Notes: generated by a model not told the origin, from the sequence alone. 64,000 nucleotides of DNA from Albimonas sp963816545 (GCA_963816545.1 CAWFLE010000001.1:670093-734092); one strand, 5' to 3'; shown: positions 20,734 to 31,818, counted from the stretch's first letter. Translations and numbers: made by a program.

Positions 20734-21340
20734 GCGAGAACTCCTGCAGCTCCAGGATGACGGCCTCAGGGTCCGTCATGCTGGGATGGGTGCGGTGTCG
20801 AATATGCCAATTCCGGGCGGCCTCGGTCAATTCGGAAGCGGCTCCTGCGCCCTTGGGGAACAGGCAAATCGTGCCCGGGCCCGCCTGCCCCTCCGCCAAC
20901 GCCAGCAGTTTGGGAAGCGGCGCGAGCGCCCGGGCCGAGATCACGTCCCGCCGCGCCGGCGCCAGCGCCTCGATCCGGCTGTTGATGACCTGCGCCCGAA
21001 TCCCCAGCTCCCGAGAGGCGGTGGTCAGGAACACGCATTTCCGCGCGTCGCTCTCCACCAGCGTCACCCGCAGTTCCGGCGACAGTTCGTCGGCCAGAGC
21101 GGCGATGACCAACCCCGGAAAGCCGCCTCCGCTGCCCAGATCGACCCAATCTTTCGCCCCATGCGGCGCCAGCGCGAATATCTGCGCCGAATCGAGCACA
21201 TGCCTGTCCCAGGCGTCCTCCAACGTCCCTCGCGCAACGAGATTGATCCGCGGCGACCACTTCCTCAAAAGCTCCACAAGGAGGCCAAGGCGATCCGATG
21301 TTCCACGTGGAACATCGAGCCCCGCGAGCCGTTCCGTCAT
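20711..21340 (-). CDS. rsmG: 16S rRNA (guanine527-N7)-methyltransferase
   Basis: A 209-residue SAM-dependent enzyme that makes m7G527 in 16S rRNA. The SAM-binding motif is WVDLGSGGGFPGLVIA, then LVESDARKCVFL and VISARALAPL. Residues VPRGTSD near the N-terminus are encoded by a parS palindrome (21299-21314). A 4-base overlap couples it to mnmG upstream. It is part of the mnmE-mnmG-rsmG-parA-parB block. Confidence 0.95.
   Translation of the reverse strand: MTERLAGLDVPRGTSDRLGLLVELLRKWSPRINLVARGTLEDAWDRHVLDSAQIFALAPHGAKDWVDLGSGGGFPGLVIAALADELSPELRVTLVESDARKCVFLTTASRELGIRAQVINSRIEALAPARRDVISARALAPLPKLLALAEGQAGPGTICLFPKGAGAASELTEAARNWHIRHRTHPSMTDPEAVILELQEFSRVPQDRT
21299..21314. promoter_or_regulatory. 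parS site 1 (ParB-binding), inside rsmG
   Basis: TGTTCCACGTGGAACA is a perfect 16-bp palindrome matching the known parS consensus TGTTNCACGTGNAACA. It lies within rsmG codons 9-14. Confidence 0.93.
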
Positions 21341-23213
21341 ACGGAGCGCCGGCGTTCGATCCGCCGGGCATGGATCAGAAGCAGCGTCATCGCTGCGGGA
21401 GTCATCCCCGCGATCCGACCAGCTTGGGCCAACGTCTCAGGCCGGGCCCGCTGCAGCTTTCCTCGCAATTCGTTCGAAAGACCGTCGATAGCGGCGAAAT
21501 CCATCTCATCGGGCAGGACCTGAGCCTCCTCCCGCCGCAACCGCGCCACGTCATCGGCCTGCCGCTCCGCGTACTGGCTGTAGCGCGCGTCGACCTCCAA
21601 CTGCCGCGCGTCCGCCGGCAATATCGCCGAAAGCTCCGGCCAGATCCGGGACAGACGACCAAGCGTCGCGTCCGGACGCTCCATCAGGTCAAGCGCGGAC
21701 CTTCGTCTACCGTCGTGAGACACCGCAATTCCGTGCGCCGCCGCCTCTGAGGGGGAAACGGTCAAAGCCATCGCCATCTCTCGCCCCGCTGCCAGACGTT
21801 CCATCCGCGCCTCGTAAGCCTGACGACGCACGTCGCCCACACAGCCGGCCTCGACGCCCTTCCCCGTCAGCCTCTGATCCGCATTATCCGCACGCATCGT
21901 CAGCCGGTATTCCGCGCGAGACGTGAACATCCTGTAGGGTTCCGCCACTCCGTGAGTCACCAGGTCATCGATCATGACGCCTAGATACGCCTCGGCCCGG
22001 TCGAACGTCACCGGAGCCTTCCCAAGCGCTTCCCGGGCCGCGTTCAGACCGGCTGCAAGCCCCTGCGCCGCAGCTTCTTCATAGCCCGTCGTGCCGTTGA
22101 TCTGTCCGGCGAGGAACAGCCCCGCCACCTCGCGGACCCCGAGAACTCCGGTCCAGCGCCCGCGGATCGACGTAGTCGTACTCGATGGCATAGCCCGGCT
22201 GAAGGATCTCCGCCCGTTCAAGCCCTGGAATCGTCGCCACATAGGCCCGCTGGACGTCTTCCGGCAGCGAAGTCGAGATGCCGTTGGGGTAGATCGTGTG
22301 GTCGCCTATTCCCTCCGGTTCGAGAAAGATCTGGTGGGTCTCCTTGTCTGCGAACCGAACCACCTTGTCCTCGATCGACGGGCAGTATCGGGGGCCCACC
22401 CCGCCGATCCGGCCGCCATACATCGCAGACCGGCCGAGATTTTCTCGAATGATCTCATCGAGTCTCCGCCGTGGTTCGGGTGATATGGCACGGGACCTGA
22501 GGAGCTGTAGGCCGCGTGGATAGAAAGGAGAACATTTCCGGCGACTCGTCTCCCGGCTGCTCCTCAAGGCCGGCCCAGTGGATCGTTCTTCCGTCGAGAC
22601 GAGGGGGTGTGCCGGTCTTCAGGCGCCCCAGGGGCAACCCGAGTCCGCCGATCCGCGCCGCCAGACGCTGAGCCGCGGGGTCGCCCATCCGCCCGCCAGG
22701 GAACGAGCGGTCGCCGATATGGATCATGCCTCGAAGAAAGGTGCCCGTGGTCAGAACCACGGAGCTGGCGGAAAGGCGCACGCCACCGGCGAGGTTGACG
22801 CCCAGAATCCGCCCACCTTCGATCGCGAGGTCCGTCACCTCGCCCGCGATCAAATCTACGCCGGGGCGTGAGCGCAACGCCGATTGCACGGCGTCCCGGT
22901 AGCGTCGGCGGTCGCATTGGGCGCGCGGCCCTTGAACAGCAGGTCCTTTCCGCCTGTTCAGCAGTCGAAACTGGATCCCCGCAAGGTCTGCGGCTCTAGC
23001 CATAATCCCATCGAGCGCATCGATCTCACGTACCAGATGCCCCTTGCCGAGACCTCCGATGGCCGGGTTGCATGACATCTCGCCGATCCGGGCCAGGTCC
23101 TGCGTAACGAGCGCGGTCTGGGCCCCGGCTCGCGCGGCAGCGTCGGCCGCTTCAGCGCCCGCATGGCCGCCGCCGATGACGATGACGTCGAACCGATGTT
23201 TCACGTGGAACAC
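21337..23213 (-). CDS. mnmG: tRNA uridine-5-carboxymethylaminomethyl modification enzyme MnmG, frameshifted in this sequence
   Basis: FAD-dependent partner of MnmE that modifies wobble U34. The N-terminal IVIGGGHAGAEAA is the FAD site; MSCNPAIGGLGKGHLVREIDA and GLFLAGQINGTTGYEEAAAQG are signatures. The frame is broken twice: one extra base near 22459 after TRTTAET, and one T near 22144 (GAGTCTC read as GAGTTCTC on the coding strand). Correction gives 624 residues, the family length. The first six residues MFHVKH are encoded by a parS palindrome. Confidence 0.94.
23197..23212. promoter_or_regulatory. parS site 2 (ParB-binding), over the mnmG start
   Basis: TGTTTCACGTGGAACA, one base from the perfect palindrome. 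It encodes the MFHVKH start of MnmG on the minus strand. Confidence 0.93.
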
Positions 23214-23243
23214 TCCGTGGACCGGGAGGGACAGGGCAGCGGA

Positions 23244-23259
23244 TGTTCCACGTGGAACA
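23244..23259. promoter_or_regulatory. parS site 3 (ParB-binding), between mnmE and mnmG
   Basis: TGTTCCACGTGGAACA, identical to site 1, in the 60-base gap between mnmG start and mnmE end, 32 bases from site 2. Confidence 0.93.
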
Positions 23260-23273
23260 CCCTTGCCCGAGTT

Positions 23274-24593
23274 TCACTTCCCCAGGCAGAATTCAGAAAA
23301 GATATCGTCGAGGATGCGCTCGGCATCAACCCGCCCAAGCAGCGTTTCAAGGGCCTGCGTCGCGAGCCGTAGCTCCTCCGCCGCCAAGTCCAGACCGGGC
23401 TCACCTTCCCTCAACCGCGAGTCTGCGGCCGCCAGATGGGGCAGGGCGTCTTCCAACGCGTCTCGCTGCCGGCGGCGGGTCACAGAGGAAGCCCCCGCCG
23501 CCCGAGGCTCGAGCCGCGAAGCGACCAACGCTGCCAGATCGTCAACTCCACATCCAGTCAAAGCGGACACTGACGGCCCGGCGCAGTTCGTAGCGAGACC
23601 CAGATCGGACTTCGTGAAGACGATCAGGTCATCGTCCGTCAAACTCCCGTCCGGCGGAGCCGGCTGGCCTGGAGGAACGAGGTGGAGGCGCAGGTCCGCC
23701 TCCGCCGCTCTGGTTCGAGCGCGATCAATCCCCAGCTTTTCCAGGAAATCCTCCGTGTCACGAAGCCCGGCCGTGTCGAGGAGCGTCACCGGCAGCCCGG
23801 CGAGGTCCATGTGGACTTCGATCACGTCGCGCGTGGTGCCCGCGACCTCGGAGGTGATCGCAGCTTCTCGCCGGGCCAAGGCGTTGAGAAGAGTGGACTT
23901 TCCCGCGTTGGGAGGGCCGATGAGGGCAACTTCGAAGCCGTCGCGAATCCGCTCGGCCGCCGCGGATCCGGCGAGCGCCTCTTGAATGCCCGATGTGGTG
24001 CGGCCGATGAGCGTGACGACCTCGGGCGCCACGTCCTCGGGGACCTCTTCGTCGGCGAAGTCCATCACGGCTTCGACCAGAGCGCGGGCGCGGATCAGGT
24101 CGGCCCGCCAGGACGCGGCGCGGTCTCCCAGATCGCCCCGCATGGCTCGGAGGGCCTGGCGGCGCTGGGACTCGGTCTCGGCATTGACGAGGTCGGCCAG
24201 AGCCTCCGCCTCCAGCAGGTCGAGGCGCCCGTTTTCGAGGGCGCGGCGGGTGAATTCTCCAGGCTCGGCGAGGCGCAGGCCGGGCAGGGCGCTCAGCGCG
24301 TCGAGCAGCGCGGCGATGACGGCCGGGCTGCCGTGACATTGAATTTCAAAGGAATTCTCGCCCGTAAAGCTTCGGGCGTCTTGGAAGCGGAGGACCAGCG
24401 CCTGGTCCAGGGGCTGTCCATCTGAGGGACGGCGGAGAGTTCGCAGAGCGGCGCGGCGAAGCGCGGGCAGGGGGGAGGCGAGGGCTGAAAGGGCGTCGTC
24501 CGCATGGGGGCCGGACACGCGGATCACCGCGACGGCGGCGCGGCCGCGGGCGGTGGAGAGCGCGTAGATGGTGTCTCGGGGCGCCGCGGGCAT
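23274..24593 (-). CDS. mnmE: tRNA modification GTPase MnmE
   Basis: A 439-residue GTPase that works with MnmG on U34. The N-terminal domain has TIYALSTARGRAAVAVIRVSG-like folate-binding residues. Helical arms flank the G domain with GPPNAGKSTLLN, AGTTRDVIE, DTAGLRDT and the G4 motif TKSD. The C-terminal FCLGK holds the conserved CxGK. It is the first gene of the minus-strand block reading toward parB; its upstream spacer of 246 bases separates it from rho. Confidence 0.95.
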   Translation of the reverse strand: MPAAPRDTIYALSTARGRAAVAVIRVSGPHADDALSALASPLPALRRAALRTLRRPSDGQPLDQALVLRFQDARSFTGENSFEIQCHGSPAVIAALLDALSALPGLRLAEPGEFTRRALENGRLDLLEAEALADLVNAETESQRRQALRAMRGDLGDRAASWRADLIRARALVEAVMDFADEEVPEDVAPEVVTLIGRTTSGIQEALAGSAAAERIRDGFEVALIGPPNAGKSTLLNALARREAAITSEVAGTTRDVIEVHMDLAGLPVTLLDTAGLRDTEDFLEKLGIDRARTRAAEADLRLHLVPPGQPAPPDGSLTDDDLIVFTKSDLGLATNCAGPSVSALTGCGVDDLAALVASRLEPRAAGASSVTRRRQRDALEDALPHLAAADSRLREGEPGLDLAAEELRLATQALETLLGRVDAERILDDIFSEFCLGK

Positions 24594-24839
24594 GAGGAGA
24601 CTCGGCCTTGGATCGGGAGGGTATCTATCCGGGCGGCGGGCGACGGCTCAAGGGCAGGTTAAGCGCTCACCGCGCTCACGAAGGCGTGCCGGAAGACGCC
24701 CGATCCAGCGGTTCGGCCGGCGCCAATGCCTGACGATCGCAGCGAGGATCGGCGGCTAGGTTCGCAACAGGGGCCATGCGCCGCGGGCGGGCGCGGCGCC
24801 AGAGGCGGAACCTCGGCGCGGCGCCTTCGCCCGGAAGGC

Positions 24840-26111
<1,272 letters not shown>

Positions 26112-26245
26112 CTGTCGCCTGTGGTGGGGCCCGCGGAGAAGAAGAAGATCGGGGCGCGGCGGGAAGGTAGGGGGAAGCGGCGCGCAAGCTCGGGTGGCGG
26201 CGCATGCTTCGGCCCTCTTAGGCGGAAACTTGCGGGGGAGTCAAC

Positions 26246-26698
26246 TCAGAAGGGCTGAACCACCGCCAGAATGACGATGAAGATCAGCGCGACGGCCGGA
26301 ACTTCATTCATCACGCGGTAGAAACGGCCGGAGCGGGTGTTGCGATCCTCGGCGAACTCGCGCCGCCAGCGGGCGCAGAACATGTGCATGACGGTGATGC
26401 CGAGGACGAACAGCAGCTTGGCGTGAAGCCAGGCGGCCTGCGCGAACCAGTCCATGCCGAGCGACAGCACGGTGAGGATGCCGAAGATCCAGGTGGCGAT
26501 CATCGCAGGATTGGCGATGCCGCGCAGGAGCTTGCGCTCCATGACCTTCAGCGTCTCCGACAGCTCCGTGCCGGGGGCGCCGCGCTCGGCGTGATAGACG
26601 AAGAGGCGCGGCAGGTAGAGCAGCGCCGCCATCCACGCGATGAGCGAGAGAACGTGGAGCGATTTCAACCAGAGGTAGTATTCGGAGAGGAAGGTCAT
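26246..26698 (-). CDS. hemJ: protoporphyrinogen oxidase HemJ
   Basis: A 150-residue four-helix membrane protein oxidising protoporphyrinogen IX. LWLKSLHVLSLIAWMA holds the haem-ligand His, and RLFVYH, KLLFVLGITVMHMF and FYRVMNEVPA are HemJ signatures. The ATG overlaps the hemE stop (ATGA). Because of the hemE frameshift the two genes appear as one open frame; that fusion is not real. Confidence 0.92.
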   Translation of the reverse strand: MTFLSEYYLWLKSLHVLSLIAWMAALLYLPRLFVYHAERGAPGTELSETLKVMERKLLRGIANPAMIATWIFGILTVLSLGMDWFAQAAWLHAKLLFVLGITVMHMFCARWRREFAEDRNTRSGRFYRVMNEVPAVALIFIVILAVVQPF

Positions 26699-27727
26699 CC
26701 GCGGATCGCCTTGAGAAGCTGGTCGACATGGGCGGGATCGGCGTCCGGGGTGATCCCGTGGCCGAGGTTGAAGACATGCGGGCCGGTGGAGAGCGTGTCG
26801 GTGAGGCGGCGGGCGGCGTCGGCGAGGGGCTGGCCGCCCTGGACCATCAGCAGGGGGTCCAGGTTGCCCTGGACGGGCTTGAGGGGCTGGAGACGGTCTC
26901 TCGCCCAGTCTGCGGGGACGTGCTGGTCGATGGCGATGCAGGCGGCGGGGGTGCCGCGCCACCTTCTCGTAGGCGGCGCCGGCGCCGCGGGCGAAGAGGA
27001 TCACAGGGATGCCGGGGTGGCGGGCGTTCAGCGCCTCGATGATCTTCGTGTTGGGGGCGAGGCAGACGGTGTCGAAATCGTCGGCCGAGAGGGAGCCGGC
27101 CCAGGAGTCGAAGAGCTTCACCGCCTCGGCGCCCGCGTCGATCTGGCGGGAGAGGTACTCGACGGTCGCCTCGGTCACCAGGTCCAGGAGGGCGTGGAAG
27201 GTCTGCGGATCGGTGAGGAGGAGGCGGCGCGCGGGTTCCTGCGAAGGGGTGCCGCGGCCGGCGATCATGTAGGTCAGCACGGTCCAGGGCGCGCCGGCGA
27301 AGCCGATGAGCGTGGTTTCCGGGGGCAGGGCGCCGGCGAGGTTCCTCACGGTTTCATAGACCGGCGAGAGCGTCTCGTGGATCGCCTCGGCCGGGCGGAG
27401 GCGCTGGAGGTCGGCGGCGCTCTGGATCGTGGAGAGGCGCGGCCCCTCGCCCTGCACGAAGGTCAGGTCGGCGCCGAGCGCCTGGGGGACCAGCAGGATG
27501 TCCGCGAACAGGATCGAGCCGTCGAAGCCGTAGCGGCGGATGGGCTGGAGCGTGACCTCGGTCGCGAGCTCGGGGTTGTAGCACAGGTCGAGGAACGAGC
27601 CGGCCTTTTCGCGGGTCGCCCGGTATTCGGGCAGGTAGCGGCCCGCCTGGCGCATGAGCCAGACGGGCGGGGGCGAGAGCGCCTCGCCGGCCAGGACGCG
27701 GAGGAGCGGTTTGGTCGGCGCGGACAT
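26695..27727 (-). CDS. hemE: uroporphyrinogen decarboxylase, frameshifted in this sequence
   Basis: Decarboxylates uroporphyrinogen III to coproporphyrinogen III in haem synthesis. PVWLMRQAGRYLPEYR (active-site Arg) and GFAGAPWTVLTYMI are signatures; the corrected C-terminal half holds FNLGHGI. One extra base near 26956 (GTGGCGGGC read as GTGGCGCGGC on the coding strand) shifts the last third. Correction gives 343 residues. It borders oriC, as in Caulobacter, and is coupled to hemJ. Confidence 0.94.
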
Positions 27728-27734
27728 GGAGGAC

Positions 27735-28165
27735 CTCGTCAGGGGAAGAGTGGGAAGAAGGTAGTGGTGGTTTGTAGGGCGGGGGAATGATGGGGATTAC
27801 CGCTCGCCCGCGAGAAATCCACAGCTTGATCCACTGTTGTCAACAGCGTGCGGGGAGGGTCTGCGGGCGGGTTCGGCGCTTCGCCCGAAAATCTCCCCAA
27901 TTTTCACGAGCGTTATCAGTGTCTTGCGGATGGCTTTTCGAGCGAGGTCTTTGAAGCGTTCCCGGACGTTCCTCCGCGGCTTCCGGCGGCGAGAGTTATC
28001 CACAGGCGTGCGGGAGAGGTGGAGAATTTCATCCACGGGGGGCGGAGTGGGCGCCGTTTGTGAACGGATTGCGGCGTTGGCGCCACAACCCGGTTTCGCC
28101 CCCGCTTATCCCCGCTGTTACGGCTTATCCCCCGCGCCTTCGCTGATAGATTGGCGGGAAGAAAC
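27735..28165. other. oriC: probable chromosomal replication origin (oriC)
   Basis: A 430-base gene-free, AT-richer stretch between hemE and the DUF299 gene, the same flanks as Caulobacter oriC. It has a perfect DnaA box TTATCCACA at 27996-28004. Near-boxes are AAATCCACA (27815), TGATCCACT (27827, one base from the Caulobacter G-box), TTATCAGTG (27913), TCATCCACG (28029), TTATCCCCG (28106) and TTATCCCCC (28125). AAAATCTCCCCAATTTTCAC at 27890-27907 could be the melting zone. Gene direction and G/C strand bias invert here. No CtrA-type TTAA-N7-TTAA site was seen. Confidence 0.82.
27996..28004 (+). promoter_or_regulatory. DnaA box, perfect consensus
   Basis: TTATCCACA, the high-affinity DnaA 9-mer, in the middle of the putative origin. 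Confidence 0.85.
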
Positions 28166-28197
28166 ATGCGTTGAAGCAGAGGGAGGGACGGTCCGCG

Positions 28198-29041
28198 GTG
28201 ACGGAACGGTCAGGCCGGCATGTGCTGCATCTCCTGTCCAATTCCACGGGGGAGACCGTCTCCGCGGCCGCGGGCGCGGTGATCAGCCAGTACGAGGGGC
28301 TGACGCTGCAGCGCCGGCAGCATGTCTTCGTGCGCACCCGGCGGGAGGTGGACGCGGCTTTGCAGGCGATCGAGGCGGAGCCGGGGCTGGTGGTCTACAC
28401 GCTGCTGGACGAGCGGCTCGCGGCCCGGCTGCGCGACGGGTGCGAGCATATCAACGTGCCGGTGGTGGCGCTGCTGGACCCGTTCTTCGAGGCGATGGGA
28501 TCGGCCATGGGCGCGGTGCGCGGGCGGACCCGGCCGGGGCGGCAGCATGACGTGGATACCAGCTATTTCGACCGGGTGGCGGCGATCGACTTCGCCATGG
28601 CGCAGGATGACGGCGCGGCGGCGGAGCGGTTCCGCACGCGCGGACGTGATCCTGCTGGGGGTCTCGCGCACCTCCAAGACGCCGACCTGTCTTTATCTGG
28701 CGGTGCGCGGGATCAAGGCGGCGAACCATCCGCTGGTGCCGGGGCGGCCGCTGCCGCCGGCGGTGGAGGACGCGGTTGCGGCGGGGGTGCCGACGGTGGG
28801 GCTGATCGCCTCGCCCACGCGGCTGGTGCAGGTGCGCGGGCAAAGGCTGGAGGTGCTGGGCGCGCCGGGGCCGCAGGGCGCGGACTACGCCGACCCCGAG
28901 CGGGTGCGCGAGGAGGTGGCCCAGGCGCGGCTGCTGTTCGACCGGCTGGGGCTGCCGGTGATCGACGTGACCCGGCGGAGCATCGAGGAGACGGCGGCGA
29001 CCATCATGTCGCTGCTGCGCGCGCGGAAGGGGGCGGCATGA
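28198..29041 (+). CDS. ppsR: pyruvate, phosphate dikinase regulatory protein (DUF299), frameshifted in this sequence
   Basis: Bifunctional kinase/pyrophosphorylase that switches PPDK or PEP synthase. LHLLSNSTGETV opens the protein and the P-loop lies in LLGVSRTSKTPT. One extra base near 28636-28641 splits the frame just before ADVILLGVSR. Correction gives 280 residues from the GTG at 28198, the family length; a TTG nine codons earlier is the alternative. GGAGGGACGG precedes the GTG. Its ATGA overlap with maf shows coupling. This gene flanks oriC in Caulobacter (called RP001). Confidence 0.9.
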
Positions 29042-29632
29042 GCCTGGTGCTGGCCTCGGGCAGCCGCACGCGCGCCGAGATGTTGCGCGCGGCGGGGGTG
29101 GAGATCGAGGTTCACCCTGCGCGGGTGGACGAGGAGGAGGTGAAGGCCGCGCTGAAGGCCGAGGGCGCCGAGGCGCGGGAGATCGCGGATGCGCTGGCGG
29201 AGCTGAAGGCGCGGCGGGTGTCGGGGCGCTTCCCGGGGCGGCTGGTGCTGGGCGCCGACCAGGTGCTGGTCTGCGAGGGCGAGGCGTTCGACAAGCCTGC
29301 GGACATGGCGGACGCGCGGGCGCAGCTTCTGAGCCTGCGCGGGAAGGTGCATCAGCTTCTGTCCGCGGGGGTGGTCTATGTGGACGGCGAGCCCGTCTGG
29401 CGGCATGTCGGGATGGCGCGGTTGATCGTGCGTCCCTTTTCGAGAGCGTTTCGTGGATGAGTATCTTCGCCGCGTCGGGGAGGCCGCGCTGGAAAGCGTC
29501 GGCGCCTATCATCTGGAGGGGCTGGGCGCGCAGCTCTTCAGCCGGGTCGACGGGGACCATTTCACCGTGCTGGGGCTCCCGCTGCTGGAGCTGCTGGGAT
29601 TTCTGCGCGCAAGGGGGCTGCTGACCGAATGA
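29038..29632 (+). CDS. maf: Maf-family nucleoside triphosphate pyrophosphatase, frameshifted in this sequence
   Basis: House-cleaning hydrolase of non-canonical or excess NTPs. LVLASGSRTRAEMLRAAG is the N-terminal signature, and the catalytic acidic residues lie in LGADQVLVCEG and KPADMADA. One extra T in the TTT at 29449-29451 ends the frame at FRG; with it removed the C-terminal VDEYLRRVGEAALESVGAYH restores a 197-residue protein. Its stop overlaps the aroE start. Confidence 0.92.
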
Positions 29633-30465
29633 GCCGGAATCGACTGCCGCTCGCGGGGGTGCTGGGCTGGCCGGCGGCGCATTCGCGCTCGCCGAAGCTG
29701 CACCGGCATTGGCTGAAGCGGTACGGGATCGAGGGGGACTACATCTCTCTGGGCGTGGAGCCGCGGGATTTCGAGGCCGCGTTCCGGGCGCTGCCGTTGC
29801 TGGGCTTCCGCGGGGTGAACGTCACGATCCCGCACAAGGAGGCGGTGCTGCGGCTGGCGACCAAGGTGTCGGACCGGGCGGCGCTGATCGGGGCGGCGAA
29901 CACGGTGACGTTCCGGGAGGACGGGTCCATCTACGCCGACAACACCGACGGCTTCGGGTTCCTGGAGAACCTGCGGACCGGCGCGCCCGGGTGGCGCGGG
30001 GCCGATGGGCCGGCGCTGGTGCTGGGCGCGGGGGGCGCGGCGCGGGCCGTGATCTCGGCGCTGCTGTCGGACGGGACGCCGGAGATCCGGCTGGCGAACC
30101 GGACGCGGAGCCGGGCGGAGTTCCTGGCGGACCAGTTCGGCGCCCGCGTGCAGGTGGTGGACTGGCTGCACGCCGAGGAAGCGCTGGACGGCGTGGCGAC
30201 GGTGGTGAACACGACCGCGCTGGGGATGACCGGGCAGCAGGCGCTGCCTTTGTCGCTGAAGCGGGCGCCGAAGGGGGTGCTGGTGCATGACATCGTCTAC
30301 GCGCCGCTGGTGACGCCGCTGCTGGAGGAGGCGCAGTCGCGGCGGATGCGGTGGGTGGACGGGCTCGGGATGCTGCTGCATCAGGGGCGTCCGGGGTTCG
30401 AGGCCTGGTTCGGCGTGGCCCCGGAGGTGGATGACGAGGTTCGGGCGGCGGTGCTGGCGGGATGA
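29629..30465 (+). CDS. aroE: shikimate dehydrogenase
   Basis: Reduces 3-dehydroshikimate to shikimate with NADPH. The substrate-binding part has GVLGWPAAHSRSPKLH and NVTIPHKEAV (catalytic Lys), then NTDGFGF. The NADP Rossmann motif is VLGAGGAARAV with NRTRSRAE. 278 residues, normal. It overlaps maf and coaE by four bases each, forming a coupled operon near oriC. Confidence 0.95.
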   Translation: MSRNRLPLAGVLGWPAAHSRSPKLHRHWLKRYGIEGDYISLGVEPRDFEAAFRALPLLGFRGVNVTIPHKEAVLRLATKVSDRAALIGAANTVTFREDGSIYADNTDGFGFLENLRTGAPGWRGADGPALVLGAGGAARAVISALLSDGTPEIRLANRTRSRAEFLADQFGARVQVVDWLHAEEALDGVATVVNTTALGMTGQQALPLSLKRAPKGVLVHDIVYAPLVTPLLEEAQSRRMRWVDGLGMLLHQGRPGFEAWFGVAPEVDDEVRAAVLAG

Positions 30466-31064
30466 TTTCCATCGGACTGACAGGGTCGATCGGCATGGGG
30501 AAGAGCACCACGGCGGGGCTGTTCCGGGAGGCCGGGGCGGCGGTGTGGGACGCGGATGCGGCGGTGGCGCGGTTGTACGGGCCGGGCGGCGCCGCCGTGC
30601 CGCTGATCGCGGAGCTGGCGCCTTTGTGCGTCTCCGGGGAAGGCGAGGGGATGCATGTGGACCGGGCGGGCCTGCGGGCCGCGGTCACGGCGGATCCGGC
30701 GCTGATCCCGAAGCTGGAGAAGGTCGTGCATCCGCTGGTGGGGGAGGACCGGGAGCGGTTCCTCGCCGGGGCGCGGGCGGAGGGGCGCGAGGTCGCGGTG
30801 TGCGACGTGCCGCTGCTGTACGAGACCGGCGGGGAGGTTCGCTACGACGCCGTGGTTGTGGTGTCCTCGCCCGAGGCGGTGCAGCGCGCGCGGGTGATGG
30901 CGCGGCCGGGAATGACGGAGGCGACGCTGCAGACGATCCTTGCGAAGCAGACCCCGGATGCGGAGAAGCGGGCGCGGGCGGATTTCGTGGTGGACACCTC
31001 GCGCGGGGTGGAGGCGGCGCGGGAGCAGGTGCTGGCCGTGCTGAAGGAGCTGCGCGCGCGATGA
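30462..31064 (+). CDS. coaE: dephospho-CoA kinase
   Basis: Last step of coenzyme A synthesis. P-loop GLTGSIGMGKSTT, then WDADAAV, HPLVGEDRERF and the lid region with RARVMARPGMTEA. 200 residues, normal. Four-base overlaps with aroE and dnaQ. Confidence 0.95.
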   Translation: MISIGLTGSIGMGKSTTAGLFREAGAAVWDADAAVARLYGPGGAAVPLIAELAPLCVSGEGEGMHVDRAGLRAAVTADPALIPKLEKVVHPLVGEDRERFLAGARAEGREVAVCDVPLLYETGGEVRYDAVVVVSSPEAVQRARVMARPGMTEATLQTILAKQTPDAEKRARADFVVDTSRGVEAAREQVLAVLKELRAR

Positions 31065-31756
31065 GGGAGATCGTTCTCGACACCGAGACCACGGGCTTCG
31101 ACGCCGAGGGCGCGGACCGGATCGTGGAGCTGGGCGCGGTGGAGCTGTGGAACCACGTGCCGACGGGGAAGGTGTATCATCAGTACGTGAACCCGATGCG
31201 GTCGATGCCGGCGGAGGCTTTCGCGGTGCACGGGCTGGGCGACGAGTTCCTGCGCGACAAGCCGGTTTTCGCGGAGGTGGGGGCGGCGTTCTCCGAATTC
31301 CTGGGCGATGCGAAGCTGGTGATCCACAACGCCGAATTCGACATGCGCTTCATGAACGCGGAGTTCCGGCGGGCGGGCATGCGGGTGCTGGCGGCGGACC
31401 GGGCGGTGGATACGCTGGCGATCTGCAAGAAGCGGTTTCCGGGGTCTCCGAGCACGCTGGATGCGCTGTGCCGGCGGTTCGGCATCGACAATTCGGGGCG
31501 GGAGCTGCACGGGGCGCTGCTGGACAGCCAGCTTCTGGCCGAGGTCTATCTGGAGCTGATCGGCGGCAAGCAGCCGGATTTCGGCCTGTCCGCCGATGCC
31601 GGGCGGCAGGCGGGGCCGGCCGGCGCAGGCGCCGGGTGGCGGCCGCCGGCGCGGCCGCGGGCGTTGGCGCCGCGGATCACCGACGCCGAAGCGGCGGCCC
31701 ATGCAGCCTTCGTGGCCGAACTGGGGGACGGCGCGCTGTGGGGGCGGGCGTCCTGA
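31061..31756 (+). CDS. dnaQ: DNA polymerase III epsilon subunit (proofreading exonuclease)
   Basis: A 231-residue DEDDh exonuclease. Exo I is VLDTETTGFDAEG, Exo II is LVIHNAEFDMRFMN, Exo III is HGALLDSQLLAEVYLEL. The C-terminal tail that binds the alpha subunit follows a flexible Ala/Pro/Arg linker. The start overlaps the coaE stop (ATGA). Last gene of the ppsR-maf-aroE-coaE-dnaQ run. Confidence 0.95.
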   Translation: MREIVLDTETTGFDAEGADRIVELGAVELWNHVPTGKVYHQYVNPMRSMPAEAFAVHGLGDEFLRDKPVFAEVGAAFSEFLGDAKLVIHNAEFDMRFMNAEFRRAGMRVLAADRAVDTLAICKKRFPGSPSTLDALCRRFGIDNSGRELHGALLDSQLLAEVYLELIGGKQPDFGLSADAGRQAGPAGAGAGWRPPARPRALAPRITDAEAAAHAAFVAELGDGALWGRAS

Positions 31757-31818
31757 GCGGAGGCCGCTGACGCGGCCGTTTCTTCATGTCGAGCCGCGCC
31801 TTCGCGCGCCCCTCCGGT

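Noticed and set aside
26246..27727. Apparent hemE-hemJ fusion protein
   Set aside because: The joining segment after the hemE frameshift is Arg/Pro/His-rich and matches neither family; the true hemE stop overlaps the hemJ ATG.
26384..27790. A 468-codon plus-strand frame opposite hemE and hemJ
   Set aside because: Gly/Arg/Val-rich shadow with no motif; the minus strand carries clear haem-synthesis genes.
28171..29460. Apparent ppsR-maf fusion protein
   Set aside because: The middle is low-complexity out-of-frame ppsR; the corrected ppsR frame ends in an ATGA overlap with maf.
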